NCBI GenBank assembly: GCA_034433615.1
Contig: DAOUAJ010000204.1
Span: 1-24,675 of the forward strand
Reading direction: 5' to 3'
Origin: DAOUAJ01 sp034433615
Lineage (GTDB): Bacteria; Chloroflexota; Anaerolineae; DUEN01
DNA: 24,675 bases
The position numbers and the translations under genes are program-made. Under the pieces are notes generated by a model that was not told the DNA's origin, made no database searches, and saw nothing but the letters and a program-made list of their open reading frames with translations. Below, piece by piece: positions 6,041 through 13,422 of the stretch; the first letter of the stretch is position 1, and every line of letters begins with the position of its first letter.

Positions 6041-7642
6041 TCACCACGCGCTTGCGTGATCTTGCAACGTGACCACATACTCCAGCTCGGGTGGCACCTG
6101 GGCCGGGTCCAACAAGAAGCTGAGCTGCGGCCGCAGCCGGGTGATCTCCCAGTCGTTCACCACCAGGTAGCGCGCCCCCCGCGCCCGACCATAGGCCAGC
6201 ACGTCGTCCCACCCCGCGTTGGGAAACGCCACCAGCGGCAGCCCCGCGTAGAGCGCGATCTCTGAATCACGGGCCATCAATATGCTGCCAGCGGGCACAT
6301 GCGCGGCCAACCACTGTCCCGCCGCAACGTGCAAGTACGGCTGCTGCGGTTGCTCGCGCCGGGCTACGTCCGCGCCGGCCCATAGCAGGGTGACGATAGT
6401 CATAGCCAACGGCAGTGTGCGTATACCGATTGCCACTGCCCTGTGCAGCGGCCCAACCAGGTGGTGAGCACTTTCCTCTGCCCAGCCAGCAAGATGATCC
6501 ACTCCGGCTGCTGCCCAGATGAGGGCCACGATGACAGCCATCACCAGGAAACGGCTGAGGACAAAAAAGGCCCACAGGCTCGTCAACGGCACCAACGCCA
6601 GGAACAGGAACACTTCCCCTTCGGCTCGTGATCGCGTCCACGGTCGGGCGAAGAGGCCCAGCGCGACCAGGCCAACGATCCAGGGGCTCAACAGGTCCTG
6701 ATGGAACAACACCCGCCACGTCTCGACCATATTCAGCCGCACCTGCCGTACGAAGCGCCTTGGATTCGCCATGATGTACTGGATTAGTCCATAGTCGAAC
6801 TTCTCGCGTGACAGCCACGCGATCTCATGGCCACTGGAATCGAGCGACGCTACAGCCCGATCGTGCGCCGCCTGATCGTGATTCACGTAGGCGGCCGCGA
6901 TCTCCATCGTAACCCCTTGCTTGCCACTGAACGCCCAATGGCCGGTGGCCTGATGCAGGTAGATCACGTAAGGCGCTGCCACCAGCACGAACACCGCGAG
7001 GCAGGCCCCCATACCGACCCAACCGCGCCAGCCGGCCGTGCGCATCTGCCACACGATCACAAATAGCAGCAGGAGGGCAAAGTACGCCATCGCCTCGGGG
7101 CGCGTCAGATACGCCAGGCCCAGACAGCCACCCATCCCGATCCACCACAACCACCTTCCGCCTTGTGCGATCCGCCAGGCGCTGTAGATGCCGCCCAGAG
7201 CGAAGAACAGATAAGGCGGCTCGGTCATCGTGCTCCAGTACAGCGGGCTGACGGCCAATGCCGGATGGACAGCCACCAGCAGCGCTGCGATCAGCCCAAC
7301 GCGCCGGCCGTACAGCTCACGCCCCAGGCCATAGACAGGGAGAGGCGGCAATCCACCCAGGAGCACGTGGGCCGGGATGGCTGCCGCCCACGCCCATGGC
7401 AAGCGCAGCCCCTCGCCCACCAACGACAGGTACGCCACCACCGGCGGCTGCTGGATGTCGGGCGTTTTCCACAACTCGGCATACCCCTGGCTGGCGAGCA
7501 GGTTCCGTGCGATCAGCAGATAGGCGGCCTCGTCCCAACGCACCACGCGCGGCAGCGCCGCAAAAACGACGCGGATCACCGCACCGGCCAACACGATCAA
7601 GGCCAGTGTCTTGAAGTCCCTTGTATTCCGGATTCGATCCAT
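6041..7642 (-). CDS. GT-C membrane glycosyltransferase (GT39/ArnT-like), paralogue 1, frameshifted tail
   Basis: 533 residues from the ATG at 7642. The first transmembrane helix (residues 12-30) is followed by RWDEAAYLLIARNLL with Asp37-Glu38, the first-loop acidic pair typical of PMT/ArnT-type GT-C enzymes. These use a polyprenyl-phosphate sugar donor on the outer face of the membrane. About ten further hydrophobic segments follow, with LTRPEAMAYFALLLLF in mid-chain. A soluble C-terminal domain contains the run from VAFPNAGWDDVLAYG to LRPQLSFLLDPAQVPPELEYVV. The protein ends in LQDHASAW. One base inserted near 6050 would instead give RVVIYKLNEKGKIS and a stop at 6006, matching the RRVVVYRIVT and VIIYRIEGAP ends of its two paralogues. 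So the last about 15 codons have been frameshifted (or the assembly lost a base). It follows paralogue 2 after 36 bases. Confidence 0.82.
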   Translation of the reverse strand: MDRIRNTRDFKTLALIVLAGAVIRVVFAALPRVVRWDEAAYLLIARNLLASQGYAELWKTPDIQQPPVVAYLSLVGEGLRLPWAWAAAIPAHVLLGGLPPLPVYGLGRELYGRRVGLIAALLVAVHPALAVSPLYWSTMTEPPYLFFALGGIYSAWRIAQGGRWLWWIGMGGCLGLAYLTRPEAMAYFALLLLFVIVWQMRTAGWRGWVGMGACLAVFVLVAAPYVIYLHQATGHWAFSGKQGVTMEIAAAYVNHDQAAHDRAVASLDSSGHEIAWLSREKFDYGLIQYIMANPRRFVRQVRLNMVETWRVLFHQDLLSPWIVGLVALGLFARPWTRSRAEGEVFLFLALVPLTSLWAFFVLSRFLVMAVIVALIWAAAGVDHLAGWAEESAHHLVGPLHRAVAIGIRTLPLAMTIVTLLWAGADVARREQPQQPYLHVAAGQWLAAHVPAGSILMARDSEIALYAGLPLVAFPNAGWDDVLAYGRARGARYLVVNDWEITRLRPQLSFLLDPAQVPPELEYVVTLQDHASAW

Positions 7643-7678
7643 ACGTGCCCCAGACCCAACCCTGCGTAAAGCTGCGCA

Positions 7679-9292
7679 TCAAGTCACAATCCGGTAAACC
7701 ACCACCCGTCTTACCGGGCCCTGTAACGTAACCAGGTGCTCCAGTTCCGGTGGCGCCTGGGCCGGGTCCAGCAAAAACTCAAGCTGTGGCCGCAGCCGGG
7801 TGATCTCCCAGTCGTTCACCACCAGGTAGCGCGCCCCCCGCGCCCGACCATAGGCCAGCACGTCGTCCCACCCTGCGTTAGGAAACGCCACCAGCGGCCG
7901 GTCGGCGTACAGCGCCACCTCCGGGTTGCGCGACATCACCGGCTCATCCGGCCTGCTGTGAGCCGCCAGCCACAGCCCGGCCGCCTGGTGGGATGGCGTC
8001 AAGGTGGCACGCCCGGCCCGGGCCGTCGTTCTTTGCCCCATCAGGTTGAAAACCAGCACCAGCGCCACGATCGCCGTCGCCCACATCGCCGGCCGCGGCC
8101 GGATTGACAGTAGGCCCTCCATCGTGGCAGAGGCCCACCCGGCCAGATACAGGACCCCGCGCCCGGCCCACACCAGCGCCGGTACCATCAGTGGGACCAT
8201 GAAACGCGGCTGAACGTGAAAGATCAGGATCGTGGAAGCGGGCAACGCGGCCGCCAGCCAGAACATCTCGCCCAGCCACCGTTGACGGCTCCAACGCTCT
8301 CCCCACAGCCCCAGCCCGATGAGCCCGATCATCACCCATCCCAGCAACGGATCCGCCAGCGCATTCCACAGCAGCGAGAGGTTGCGGCGGATCCGGCGCA
8401 GCGTGCCTCGCGGGTCCTCCCGCACCACGTCCAACACACTCACGTCGAACTGCTCCGGCGAGAGCCACACGATCTCCTGGCCGCTGCTGTCCAGCCTTGC
8501 CGCGTAGTCGTGGCCCACGCCGCTCCCTTCATCAGTGACCCGCGCCCCCAGGATCAAGGTGATCCCCAGCTTGCCGCTCAACATCAGTCGGCCGGTGTGA
8601 CGGTAGAGATAGCCCGCGTAGGGGGCCGCCACGATCAGAAAGGTCAGCACATAAACGGCGACTGCTCGCCAGCTATGACGCCTCCGCGCCGCCCCTGGCC
8701 TGACGGCCAGGACAGGCACGCCCAGCAAGGCCAGCAACGCCAACCCCCACCAGAGCACTCCTTCGGGCCGCGTCAGGTAGCTCAAGCCGAAAGCCACCCC
8801 AGCCCCCCCAGCGGCTTTCCATCCGCCCCTCGTCAGTACCCGCCACACCGCCCACAGCCCGGCCAGCAACCAGGCAAGGAAAATGGATTCGGTCAGGCTG
8901 CCCCAGTACAATGGCCACACCGCCAGCGCCGGCGAAGTCGCGGCCAGCAGGCCGGCGATGGCCGCCACACGCTCGTCGCCCGTCACTTCCCGGCTCAACC
9001 CGTACAGCAACCCGCAGGCGAGAGCGCCCGCCACCACATGCCACGCGGCCAGTGCCTTGTCCGGCGGCAGCCCTATCGCCAGCGAGATGGCCGCCAGAGC
9101 GGGCGCAACAGGCGGCCACGTCAGGTCTGGCACGCCAAAGACATGATACCCCTCGCCGCGCAGCAGGTTGCGGGCCAGGATCAGCAAATCCGGCTCATCC
9201 CAGCGCACCGGGCGCGGCCATGCGGCCCAAACGCCCCGGCAGGCCAGGGCCAGCAAGACGATCAACACGCCGATGCCCCACGCCCGCCTCAC
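7679..9292 (-). CDS. GT-C membrane glycosyltransferase (GT39/ArnT-like), paralogue 2
   Basis: 537 residues from a GTG at 9292 whose last two bases lie in the TGA of the preceding paralogue (GTGA, 4-base overlap), so translation is coupled. The layout is like its neighbours: an N-terminal helix, RWDEPDLLILARNLL with Asp32-Glu33, many membrane segments, SYLTRPEGVLWWGLALLAL, and a soluble C-terminal domain ending LEHLVTLQ, RRVVVYRIVT. Residues 192-200 (VPVLAVRPG) are encoded by a 23-base palindromic repeat sitting in a loop between membrane segments. Its 3' part shares about 86 consecutive identical bases with paralogue 1 (7788-7873 against 6129-6214), far above the similarity elsewhere, which suggests gene conversion or a recent partial copy. 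The likely donor is a polyprenyl-phosphate sugar; the acceptor is unknown. Confidence 0.85.
   Translation of the reverse strand: MRRAWGIGVLIVLLALACRGVWAAWPRPVRWDEPDLLILARNLLRGEGYHVFGVPDLTWPPVAPALAAISLAIGLPPDKALAAWHVVAGALACGLLYGLSREVTGDERVAAIAGLLAATSPALAVWPLYWGSLTESIFLAWLLAGLWAVWRVLTRGGWKAAGGAGVAFGLSYLTRPEGVLWWGLALLALLGVPVLAVRPGAARRRHSWRAVAVYVLTFLIVAAPYAGYLYRHTGRLMLSGKLGITLILGARVTDEGSGVGHDYAARLDSSGQEIVWLSPEQFDVSVLDVVREDPRGTLRRIRRNLSLLWNALADPLLGWVMIGLIGLGLWGERWSRQRWLGEMFWLAAALPASTILIFHVQPRFMVPLMVPALVWAGRGVLYLAGWASATMEGLLSIRPRPAMWATAIVALVLVFNLMGQRTTARAGRATLTPSHQAAGLWLAAHSRPDEPVMSRNPEVALYADRPLVAFPNAGWDDVLAYGRARGARYLVVNDWEITRLRPQLEFLLDPAQAPPELEHLVTLQGPVRRVVVYRIVT
8694..8716 (-). repeat. 23-base palindromic element, copy 2 (inside glycosyltransferase paralogue 2)
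   Basis: Plus-strand reading: CCTGGCC, loop TGAC, GGCCAGG, then ACAGG. It has the same stem and trailing ACAGG as copy 1, with a different loop. It encodes PVLAVRPG in frame. Confidence 0.7.
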
Positions 9293-11382
9293 GGTGCCCC
9301 CTCGATCCGATAAATGATCACCGGCCCTGCGCCGTCATCTAACGTGGCCAGGTACCTGAGCTCGGGTGGGGCCTGGGCCGGATCGAGGAGAAATCCGAGC
9401 TGAGGCCGCAACCGCTCGGCCTCCCACTGATCTACTGCCAGGTAATCAGCATGGCGAGTCTGAGCGTACTGCCAGACCTGCGGCCACTCCTCGGCTGGCG
9501 TCGCCGCCCACGCCGCGCCGGCGTGAAAGGCGATGGCCGGGTAGCGGCTCATCACCACGTCCGCGCTCGTCACGCCGTGGGCACGCAGCCACAGGCCGGC
9601 CGCTTTGTGGGCCGGTCGGAACGAGTGTGTCTGCTGTTGGAGCGCGGCCACCCGCGGCGCCATCCCCCAGAGGGCCACGATCACCAGCGCGGCCGGCAGC
9701 CAGCGCCACCCGCGCCAACCAGGCCGGGCGGCGTCACAGCGGGTGAAAATGTCATTCCGAGCGGAGTCCCTGGCCTGTCGGCCAGGACAGGCTGCGGAGC
9801 GAGGAATCCCTGGACTGTCGTCCAGGACAGGCTCGCCCGGTGAGGCAGGAGGCCCTTCACTCGCAGACTCGTTCAGGGTGACATGAGCATTGTTCTCAAG
9901 ATAGGCGTTCAGCGCCGCGATGGAATCCGCCAGCCAGTCCCCCAGCGCCACCAGACCTGCCGCGGTCCACAGCAGGATGGGCAAGAGCAGCCCGGCCAGG
10001 TAGCGCTCCTGGATGAAGAAGAGGACGAACGAAAGGGGCGGCGCCAGCGCGCCCAACAAGATCACCTCGCCGCGCAGCCGGCGGCGATCCCATGGCCAGG
10101 CGAACAGGCCCAGCGCCATCAGCCCCACCAGCGCCCATGGCACTAACTTGGGTGTAAACAGCGTGTCCTGCACGTCCTGGAGATTGCGCCGCACTCGACG
10201 CAAAAAGCCGCGCGGGTTGGCCCGCACCGAGTCCAGAAAGCTGGCGGTATCGCTCTCGGCTGAGAACAGGTAAACTTCGCGCCCGGAACGGTCTAGCTTC
10301 CACGTCGCCCGGTCGAACGCGGCCGGGTCCTGGAAGGCCAGCCCCCTCGTGGTATCGAAGGCAGCCCCGGCCTCCTCAGTCAGTTGCCAGACGCCTGCGG
10401 CCCGGCGCAGGTAAACGAGATAGGGAAGGATGATCAAAACGAAGATGACGGTGTAAACGGCTAACCCCGCCAGCCAGCGCCGGGCAGCCTGCCCTGGGCC
10501 AAGCCCCTGGGGCAGGCACAGGGATGCTGGCCGCCCCCACGTCAGGACGAGCCATGCGCCCGCACCTGTGGCGAAGTATAACAGCCCCTCGGTGCGCGTC
10601 AGGTAGGCCAGCCCGAAGGCGGCCGCGGCCATCGCCCAGGCGCGCAGGCTGCCCTCCTGTGTGGCCCGGACGACACCGTACAGCCCGGTGGCCGCGCATA
10701 ACAAGAATAGCGGCTCGGTCATGGTGCCCCAGTAGAGCACGCCTGCCGTCAGCGCCGGGTAGACGGCGGCCAGCAGCGCCACGAGGATGGCCGCCCGCTC
10801 GCTATCCATCGAGTCTGTCCTGAAAACCGCCCCGCCCGTGTCATTCCGAGCGAGCACCGCCGTCACCCTGACGGGTACAAGCTGCGGCGGCTGCGAGCGA
10901 GGAATCTCGGTCTGTTGCGCAGTAAGAGATGCTTCGCCTCGCAGACTCGGCTCAGCATGACGTGTTGCCGGAGGGCGGGCGTTTTCATCTGCCGTAGCGC
11001 CGCTCGCGGCATGGGCAACCGCGCCGTAGACCCGTCGGGCAATGCCATACAGTGGGAGAGGTAGGAGCGCGCCGGTGACCACGTAGACGGCCAGGCTGCC
11101 CCACTCCAGACTGCCCAGCGTCAGGCCCAGCCCGCCAGCCAGCAGAGGGAACAGCGGTGAGAAGTGCGTGCCGGAGTAACCGAAGAACTGGTAGCCGTGG
11201 CCGGTCAACCAGCTCTGCCCCAGCCATAGATAGAACGGCTCATCACCCCATACCACGCGATCCGCCCGGGCCCAGGCCAGCCGGATGGCCAGCCCCAACA
11301 GCACGGCGATCGCCAGCCATATCAGTTTGTAGTCAGGCACGGAACGCAGCGGAGTGCCGCTTGACTGTGATCTTTGCTTCAC
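9289..11382 (-). CDS. GT-C membrane glycosyltransferase (GT39/ArnT-like), paralogue 3, enlarged by in-frame repeats
   Basis: 697 residues from a GTG at 11382 that overlaps the methyltransferase stop as GTGA; the frame is open back to an ATG at 11427, but the overlap favours the GTG. It has the same architecture as the two following paralogues: WGDEPFYLWLG with Asp47-Glu48, YLTRTEGLLYFATGAGAW, and a soluble tail with LRPQLGFLLDPAQAPPELRYL and VIIYRIEGAP. It is about 160 residues longer because of low-complexity inserts. One is about 74 residues long between RRVYG and ERAAILVALLAAVYPAL, and contains a 122-base inverted-repeat element (about residues 140-181). The second is at about residues 499-544 and is encoded by a 136-base element of the same family. 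A further palindrome (10487-10517) encodes LPQGLGPGQA. All keep the frame open. Whether the enzyme is still active is unknown. Confidence 0.82.
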   Translation of the reverse strand: MKQRSQSSGTPLRSVPDYKLIWLAIAVLLGLAIRLAWARADRVVWGDEPFYLWLGQSWLTGHGYQFFGYSGTHFSPLFPLLAGGLGLTLGSLEWGSLAVYVVTGALLPLPLYGIARRVYGAVAHAASGATADENARPPATRHAEPSLRGEASLTAQQTEIPRSQPPQLVPVRVTAVLARNDTGGAVFRTDSMDSERAAILVALLAAVYPALTAGVLYWGTMTEPLFLLCAATGLYGVVRATQEGSLRAWAMAAAAFGLAYLTRTEGLLYFATGAGAWLVLTWGRPASLCLPQGLGPGQAARRWLAGLAVYTVIFVLIILPYLVYLRRAAGVWQLTEEAGAAFDTTRGLAFQDPAAFDRATWKLDRSGREVYLFSAESDTASFLDSVRANPRGFLRRVRRNLQDVQDTLFTPKLVPWALVGLMALGLFAWPWDRRRLRGEVILLGALAPPLSFVLFFIQERYLAGLLLPILLWTAAGLVALGDWLADSIAALNAYLENNAHVTLNESASEGPPASPGEPVLDDSPGIPRSAACPGRQARDSARNDIFTRCDAARPGWRGWRWLPAALVIVALWGMAPRVAALQQQTHSFRPAHKAAGLWLRAHGVTSADVVMSRYPAIAFHAGAAWAATPAEEWPQVWQYAQTRHADYLAVDQWEAERLRPQLGFLLDPAQAPPELRYLATLDDGAGPVIIYRIEGAP
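9749..9884 (-). repeat. In-frame palindromic element B (136 bp) in glycosyltransferase paralogue 3
   Basis: The element begins ATGTCATTCCGAGCG and ends with the reverse complement of ATGTCACCCTGAACGAG, giving imperfect terminal inverted repeats of about 17 bases. Inside are two copies of a 23-base palindrome: 9769-9791 (stem CCTGGCC/GGCCAGG) and 9809-9831 (stem CCTGGAC/GTCCAGG), each followed by ACAGG. The second copy has a C-to-A and a matching G-to-T change that keep the pair. It also shares GAGCGAGGAATC and TCGCAGACTCG with element A at 10840. It is translated without a stop inside the host gene. Confidence 0.75.
10487..10517 (-). repeat. Diverged small palindrome in glycosyltransferase paralogue 3
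   Basis: The outer arms GCCTGCCC (10487-10494) and GGGCAGGC (10510-10517) pair perfectly. The left part (GCCTGCCCTGGG) resembles the ACAGG end of the 23-base palindromes with A changed to G. It encodes part of LPQGLGPGQA, which has no counterpart in the two paralogues. Confidence 0.45.
10840..10961 (-). repeat. In-frame palindromic element A (122 bp) in glycosyltransferase paralogue 3
   Basis: The left end GTCATTCCGAG and the right end CTCAGCATGAC (reverse complement GTCATGCTGAG) form an 11-base imperfect terminal inverted repeat. Internal inverted segments such as CTGCGAGCGAGG and CCTCGCAG add further pairing. It encodes the low-complexity segment SLRGEASLTAQQTEIPRSQ and onward without interrupting the frame. 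It belongs to the same family as element B, by its ends and its shared GAGCGAGGAATC and TCGCAGACTCG. Confidence 0.75.
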
Positions 11383-12005
11383 CCTGTGACCTCTCCTGCA
11401 AAACGAATCTCGGCGATGCCCAGGCACGGGATTGTGCGCAGCGGGATGAAACCGGCCAGCCGTGCGCCAGGTACGTGTGCCACCAGAGTCATCGCCTCGT
11501 CTTGGCTAATCACCAGGAGCAGCCGGCCGCCGGGATGCAAATGCGCCTGGGCAGCCTGGGCAAAGCTCAACAAGAACGGCAGGCGGCGCAAGGCTAGGCG
11601 CTTGTAGGTCAGCCGCATCAGCAGCGCGCTGATTATCGCGTGGCGGCGCAGGAAGCTGGTCACGAGGCGGCTCCATTCCGTTTCATCGGGGCGCATGGGC
11701 GGGTTAAAGGCGATGACGTGGTAGCGCCCCTCGACCGCGGAGAGCAGGTCGGAGTGCAAGAAACGCACGGACACGCCATTGGCCGCCGTGTTCTGGCGGG
11801 CCAGCTCCAACGCGCGCGGGCTGACGTCCGTCGCGTCCACCTCCCAGCCTTGAGCGGCCAGCCAGATGGCCACGTAACCCGTGCCCGTGCCCACGTCCAG
11901 CGCACGGCCGGGCGCCCCCTGGGCGGCTACCTCCGCCAGGCGTTGCGTGTCCTCGCGCACACCGCACACGCCCAGCCGCTCGGCAATCTGAATCGAAGCG
12001 GTCAC
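11379..12005 (-). CDS. SAM-dependent methyltransferase (HemK/PrmC-like small class I)
   Basis: 208 residues, ATG at 12005 overlapping the DUF2304 stop as ATGA. Motif I is ALDVGTGTGYVAIWLA with the glycine loop at 37-43. The acidic strand-2 residue lies in WEVDATDVSP, and AFNPPM at 99-104 is the NPP(Y/M) motif of methyltransferases that act on planar nitrogen, such as HemK/PrmC and N6-adenine enzymes. There is no separate N-terminal substrate domain. The C-terminal part (LHPGGRLLLVISQDEAM) is the usual strand 5 region. It sits between a DUF2304 membrane protein and the glycosyltransferase trio, all joined by overlaps. A sugar or lipid carrier could therefore be the substrate rather than protein release factors; that is inference. 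The 3' end overlaps the next gene by 4 bases (GTGA). Confidence 0.82.
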   Translation of the reverse strand: MTASIQIAERLGVCGVREDTQRLAEVAAQGAPGRALDVGTGTGYVAIWLAAQGWEVDATDVSPRALELARQNTAANGVSVRFLHSDLLSAVEGRYHVIAFNPPMRPDETEWSRLVTSFLRRHAIISALLMRLTYKRLALRRLPFLLSFAQAAQAHLHPGGRLLLVISQDEAMTLVAHVPGARLAGFIPLRTIPCLGIAEIRFAGEVTG

Positions 12006-12427
12006 TGCATCTCCTTCTCCGTAAAATCACTGCTTGCTGTTCCAAAGTGCTCAGGCCGGTCTCCTGACCGATCACCGCTCTGGCGTATTAGCTCGTCCAG
12101 GTCGTGGCGGAGCAGCGCGATCTCCTGGGTCAGGATCTTGATCTGATCGTGGTAGCGCGAGATGTGAAGCGAGAACTGAAAGAGGATGAGGAGCAGGCCG
12201 ACCACGGCCAACACCAGCAGCAATCCCGGCGGGTAATCAAACCCCAGGGCGTAGGCTAACTGGTCGAGCCAGTCAATGATGAGCGGGGAGATCACCAGCC
12301 CTCCCGCCGCCAACAGCCACAGCAGGGCAAAGCGCTCCTGTAGCTTGCGGGTGCGGACCAGGTTAATCACGATCCCCAGCACCAGTAGCCCAACGATCAC
12401 CAGGAAGAAACGGGTACGTAACGCCAT
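12002..12427 (-). CDS. DUF2304 small membrane protein
   Basis: 141 residues with three hydrophobic segments: FFLVIVGLLVLGIVINLV (about 7-24), ALLWLLAAGGLVISPLIIDWL (about 34-54) and GLLLVLAVVGLLLILFQFSLH (about 68-88). A predicted coiled region follows (YHDQIKILTQEIALLRHDLDELI), then a charged tail. The RTRKLQERFALLWLL segment is typical of DUF2304, a family often found beside DPM1-like GT2 glycosyltransferases such as the one encoded upstream at 14983-15753. The molecular function of the family is not established; an accessory role in polyprenyl-linked sugar synthesis has been suggested by such neighbourhoods. The start ATG shares one base with the deacetylase stop (TAATG). The stop overlaps the methyltransferase start (ATGA). 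Both junctions imply coupled translation. Confidence 0.85.
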   Translation of the reverse strand: MALRTRFFLVIVGLLVLGIVINLVRTRKLQERFALLWLLAAGGLVISPLIIDWLDQLAYALGFDYPPGLLLVLAVVGLLLILFQFSLHISRYHDQIKILTQEIALLRHDLDELIRQSGDRSGDRPEHFGTASSDFTEKEMQ

Positions 12428-13419
12428 TAGCCTACCTCAAATGTGGTCACTGGTACGGGCTGATGCGCTTTTTGCAGAGATGACGGTGGCATCTGCGCGC
12501 CCACGTACTCGGCCGTGGGCACCAGACGGTAAGCCTCGGTCAGATGATGCAGGATCGCCTCGTACAGCGGGCGCTTCTGGGACCAGGGGATGTGCAAAAA
12601 ACGGAAGGAAGCCAGCCGTATATCTGGTACCGGGTCAATCAGCTCGGCCGGGTGGAGGAGGTAGTTAATCCCCAGCCCGCGCCGCAAAGCCAGCCGCAAG
12701 CCCCAATGGAAAAGCCACCAGCCAAAGGTGATCACGAATGTGCTGTGGAAGGGCAGCCGTAGCCAGGGCATGGTGGTCACCGGTACTTCCCAGAGGCGCG
12801 CCGCCCCGGGCCGTTCCGGTGCCCTCATGTCGGGATGATAGGGCATTAATGGTGCCCAACCGCCAGCCCGTGCGCCATAGTGAGACGCATCCACACGGCC
12901 GCCGGAGACCCAACGCTGCCCCCAGCGCATCAGCGGAGCCCAGGGCGTGGGCAGCAGCGACGAATCGTACAGGTAAGCGGCCCGCTCCAATAGCTCCAGC
13001 AGGGCCGGGCTGAGGGAATAACCGGGCGCTCGAAACCCGTACACGGGGCTGCCATAAATCTGGGCGATGCGGGCATCCGCCTCCATCACCTCGGCTTTGA
13101 GATCACGGTTGCGCAGGCGGGCGAACCCCATCGGGTGAGAGTAAGAATGGTTGGCCAGCTCGTGGCCCTGCCGGACGACCTCCTGCACCACATCGCGCCG
13201 CAGCGGATGTTCCAGATCACGGCCGCACACGAAGAAAGTCGCCCGTACCTCATATTGCTCCAGGAGGTCGAGGAGGCGAGGGACGCCTACAGCGTAGACC
13301 GACGAAGAGACCTCCCCAACGGCCGGAATGCCCAGACTCTCGTAATAGACCCAGAGCTCATCCACATCCACCTGGATCGTGCCGAGAGGACGAGGGGATA
13401 CATCACCCATGTAGGCCAT
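12427..13419 (-). CDS. Polysaccharide deacetylase (NodB-homology, CE4)
   Basis: 330 residues. The NodB motifs are visible in order: IQVDVDE with Asp18 and Asp20 as base and metal ligand candidates; GHELANHSYSHP with His91 and His95 as the H(S/T)xxH metal ligands; and YGFRAPGYS at about 127-135 as motif 3 (Arg130). The ATFFVCG strand at about 60-66 is also typical. There is no signal peptide, as in the intracellular or lipid-linked-sugar-acting members of the family (DUF3473/PuuE-like group), so the substrate may be a polyprenyl-linked amino sugar rather than cell-wall polymer. The start ATG lies 3 bases after the radical SAM stop, inside a GGGTGAGG context; another ATG is at codon 4. The stop shares a base with the next start. 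The gene is central to the glycan run. Confidence 0.88.
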   Translation of the reverse strand: MAYMGDVSPRPLGTIQVDVDELWVYYESLGIPAVGEVSSSVYAVGVPRLLDLLEQYEVRATFFVCGRDLEHPLRRDVVQEVVRQGHELANHSYSHPMGFARLRNRDLKAEVMEADARIAQIYGSPVYGFRAPGYSLSPALLELLERAAYLYDSSLLPTPWAPLMRWGQRWVSGGRVDASHYGARAGGWAPLMPYHPDMRAPERPGAARLWEVPVTTMPWLRLPFHSTFVITFGWWLFHWGLRLALRRGLGINYLLHPAELIDPVPDIRLASFRFLHIPWSQKRPLYEAILHHLTEAYRLVPTAEYVGAQMPPSSLQKAHQPVPVTTFEVG

Positions 13420-13422
13420 GCC

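Noticed and set aside
8216..9313. A 365-codon plus-strand open frame opposite glycosyltransferase paralogue 2.
   Set aside because: Gln/Pro/Arg/His-rich composition typical of antisense frames in high-GC DNA; no domain pattern.
12276..12668. Plus-strand frame of 130 codons opposite DUF2304 and deacetylase.
   Set aside because: No motif and full overlap with two well-supported genes on the other strand.
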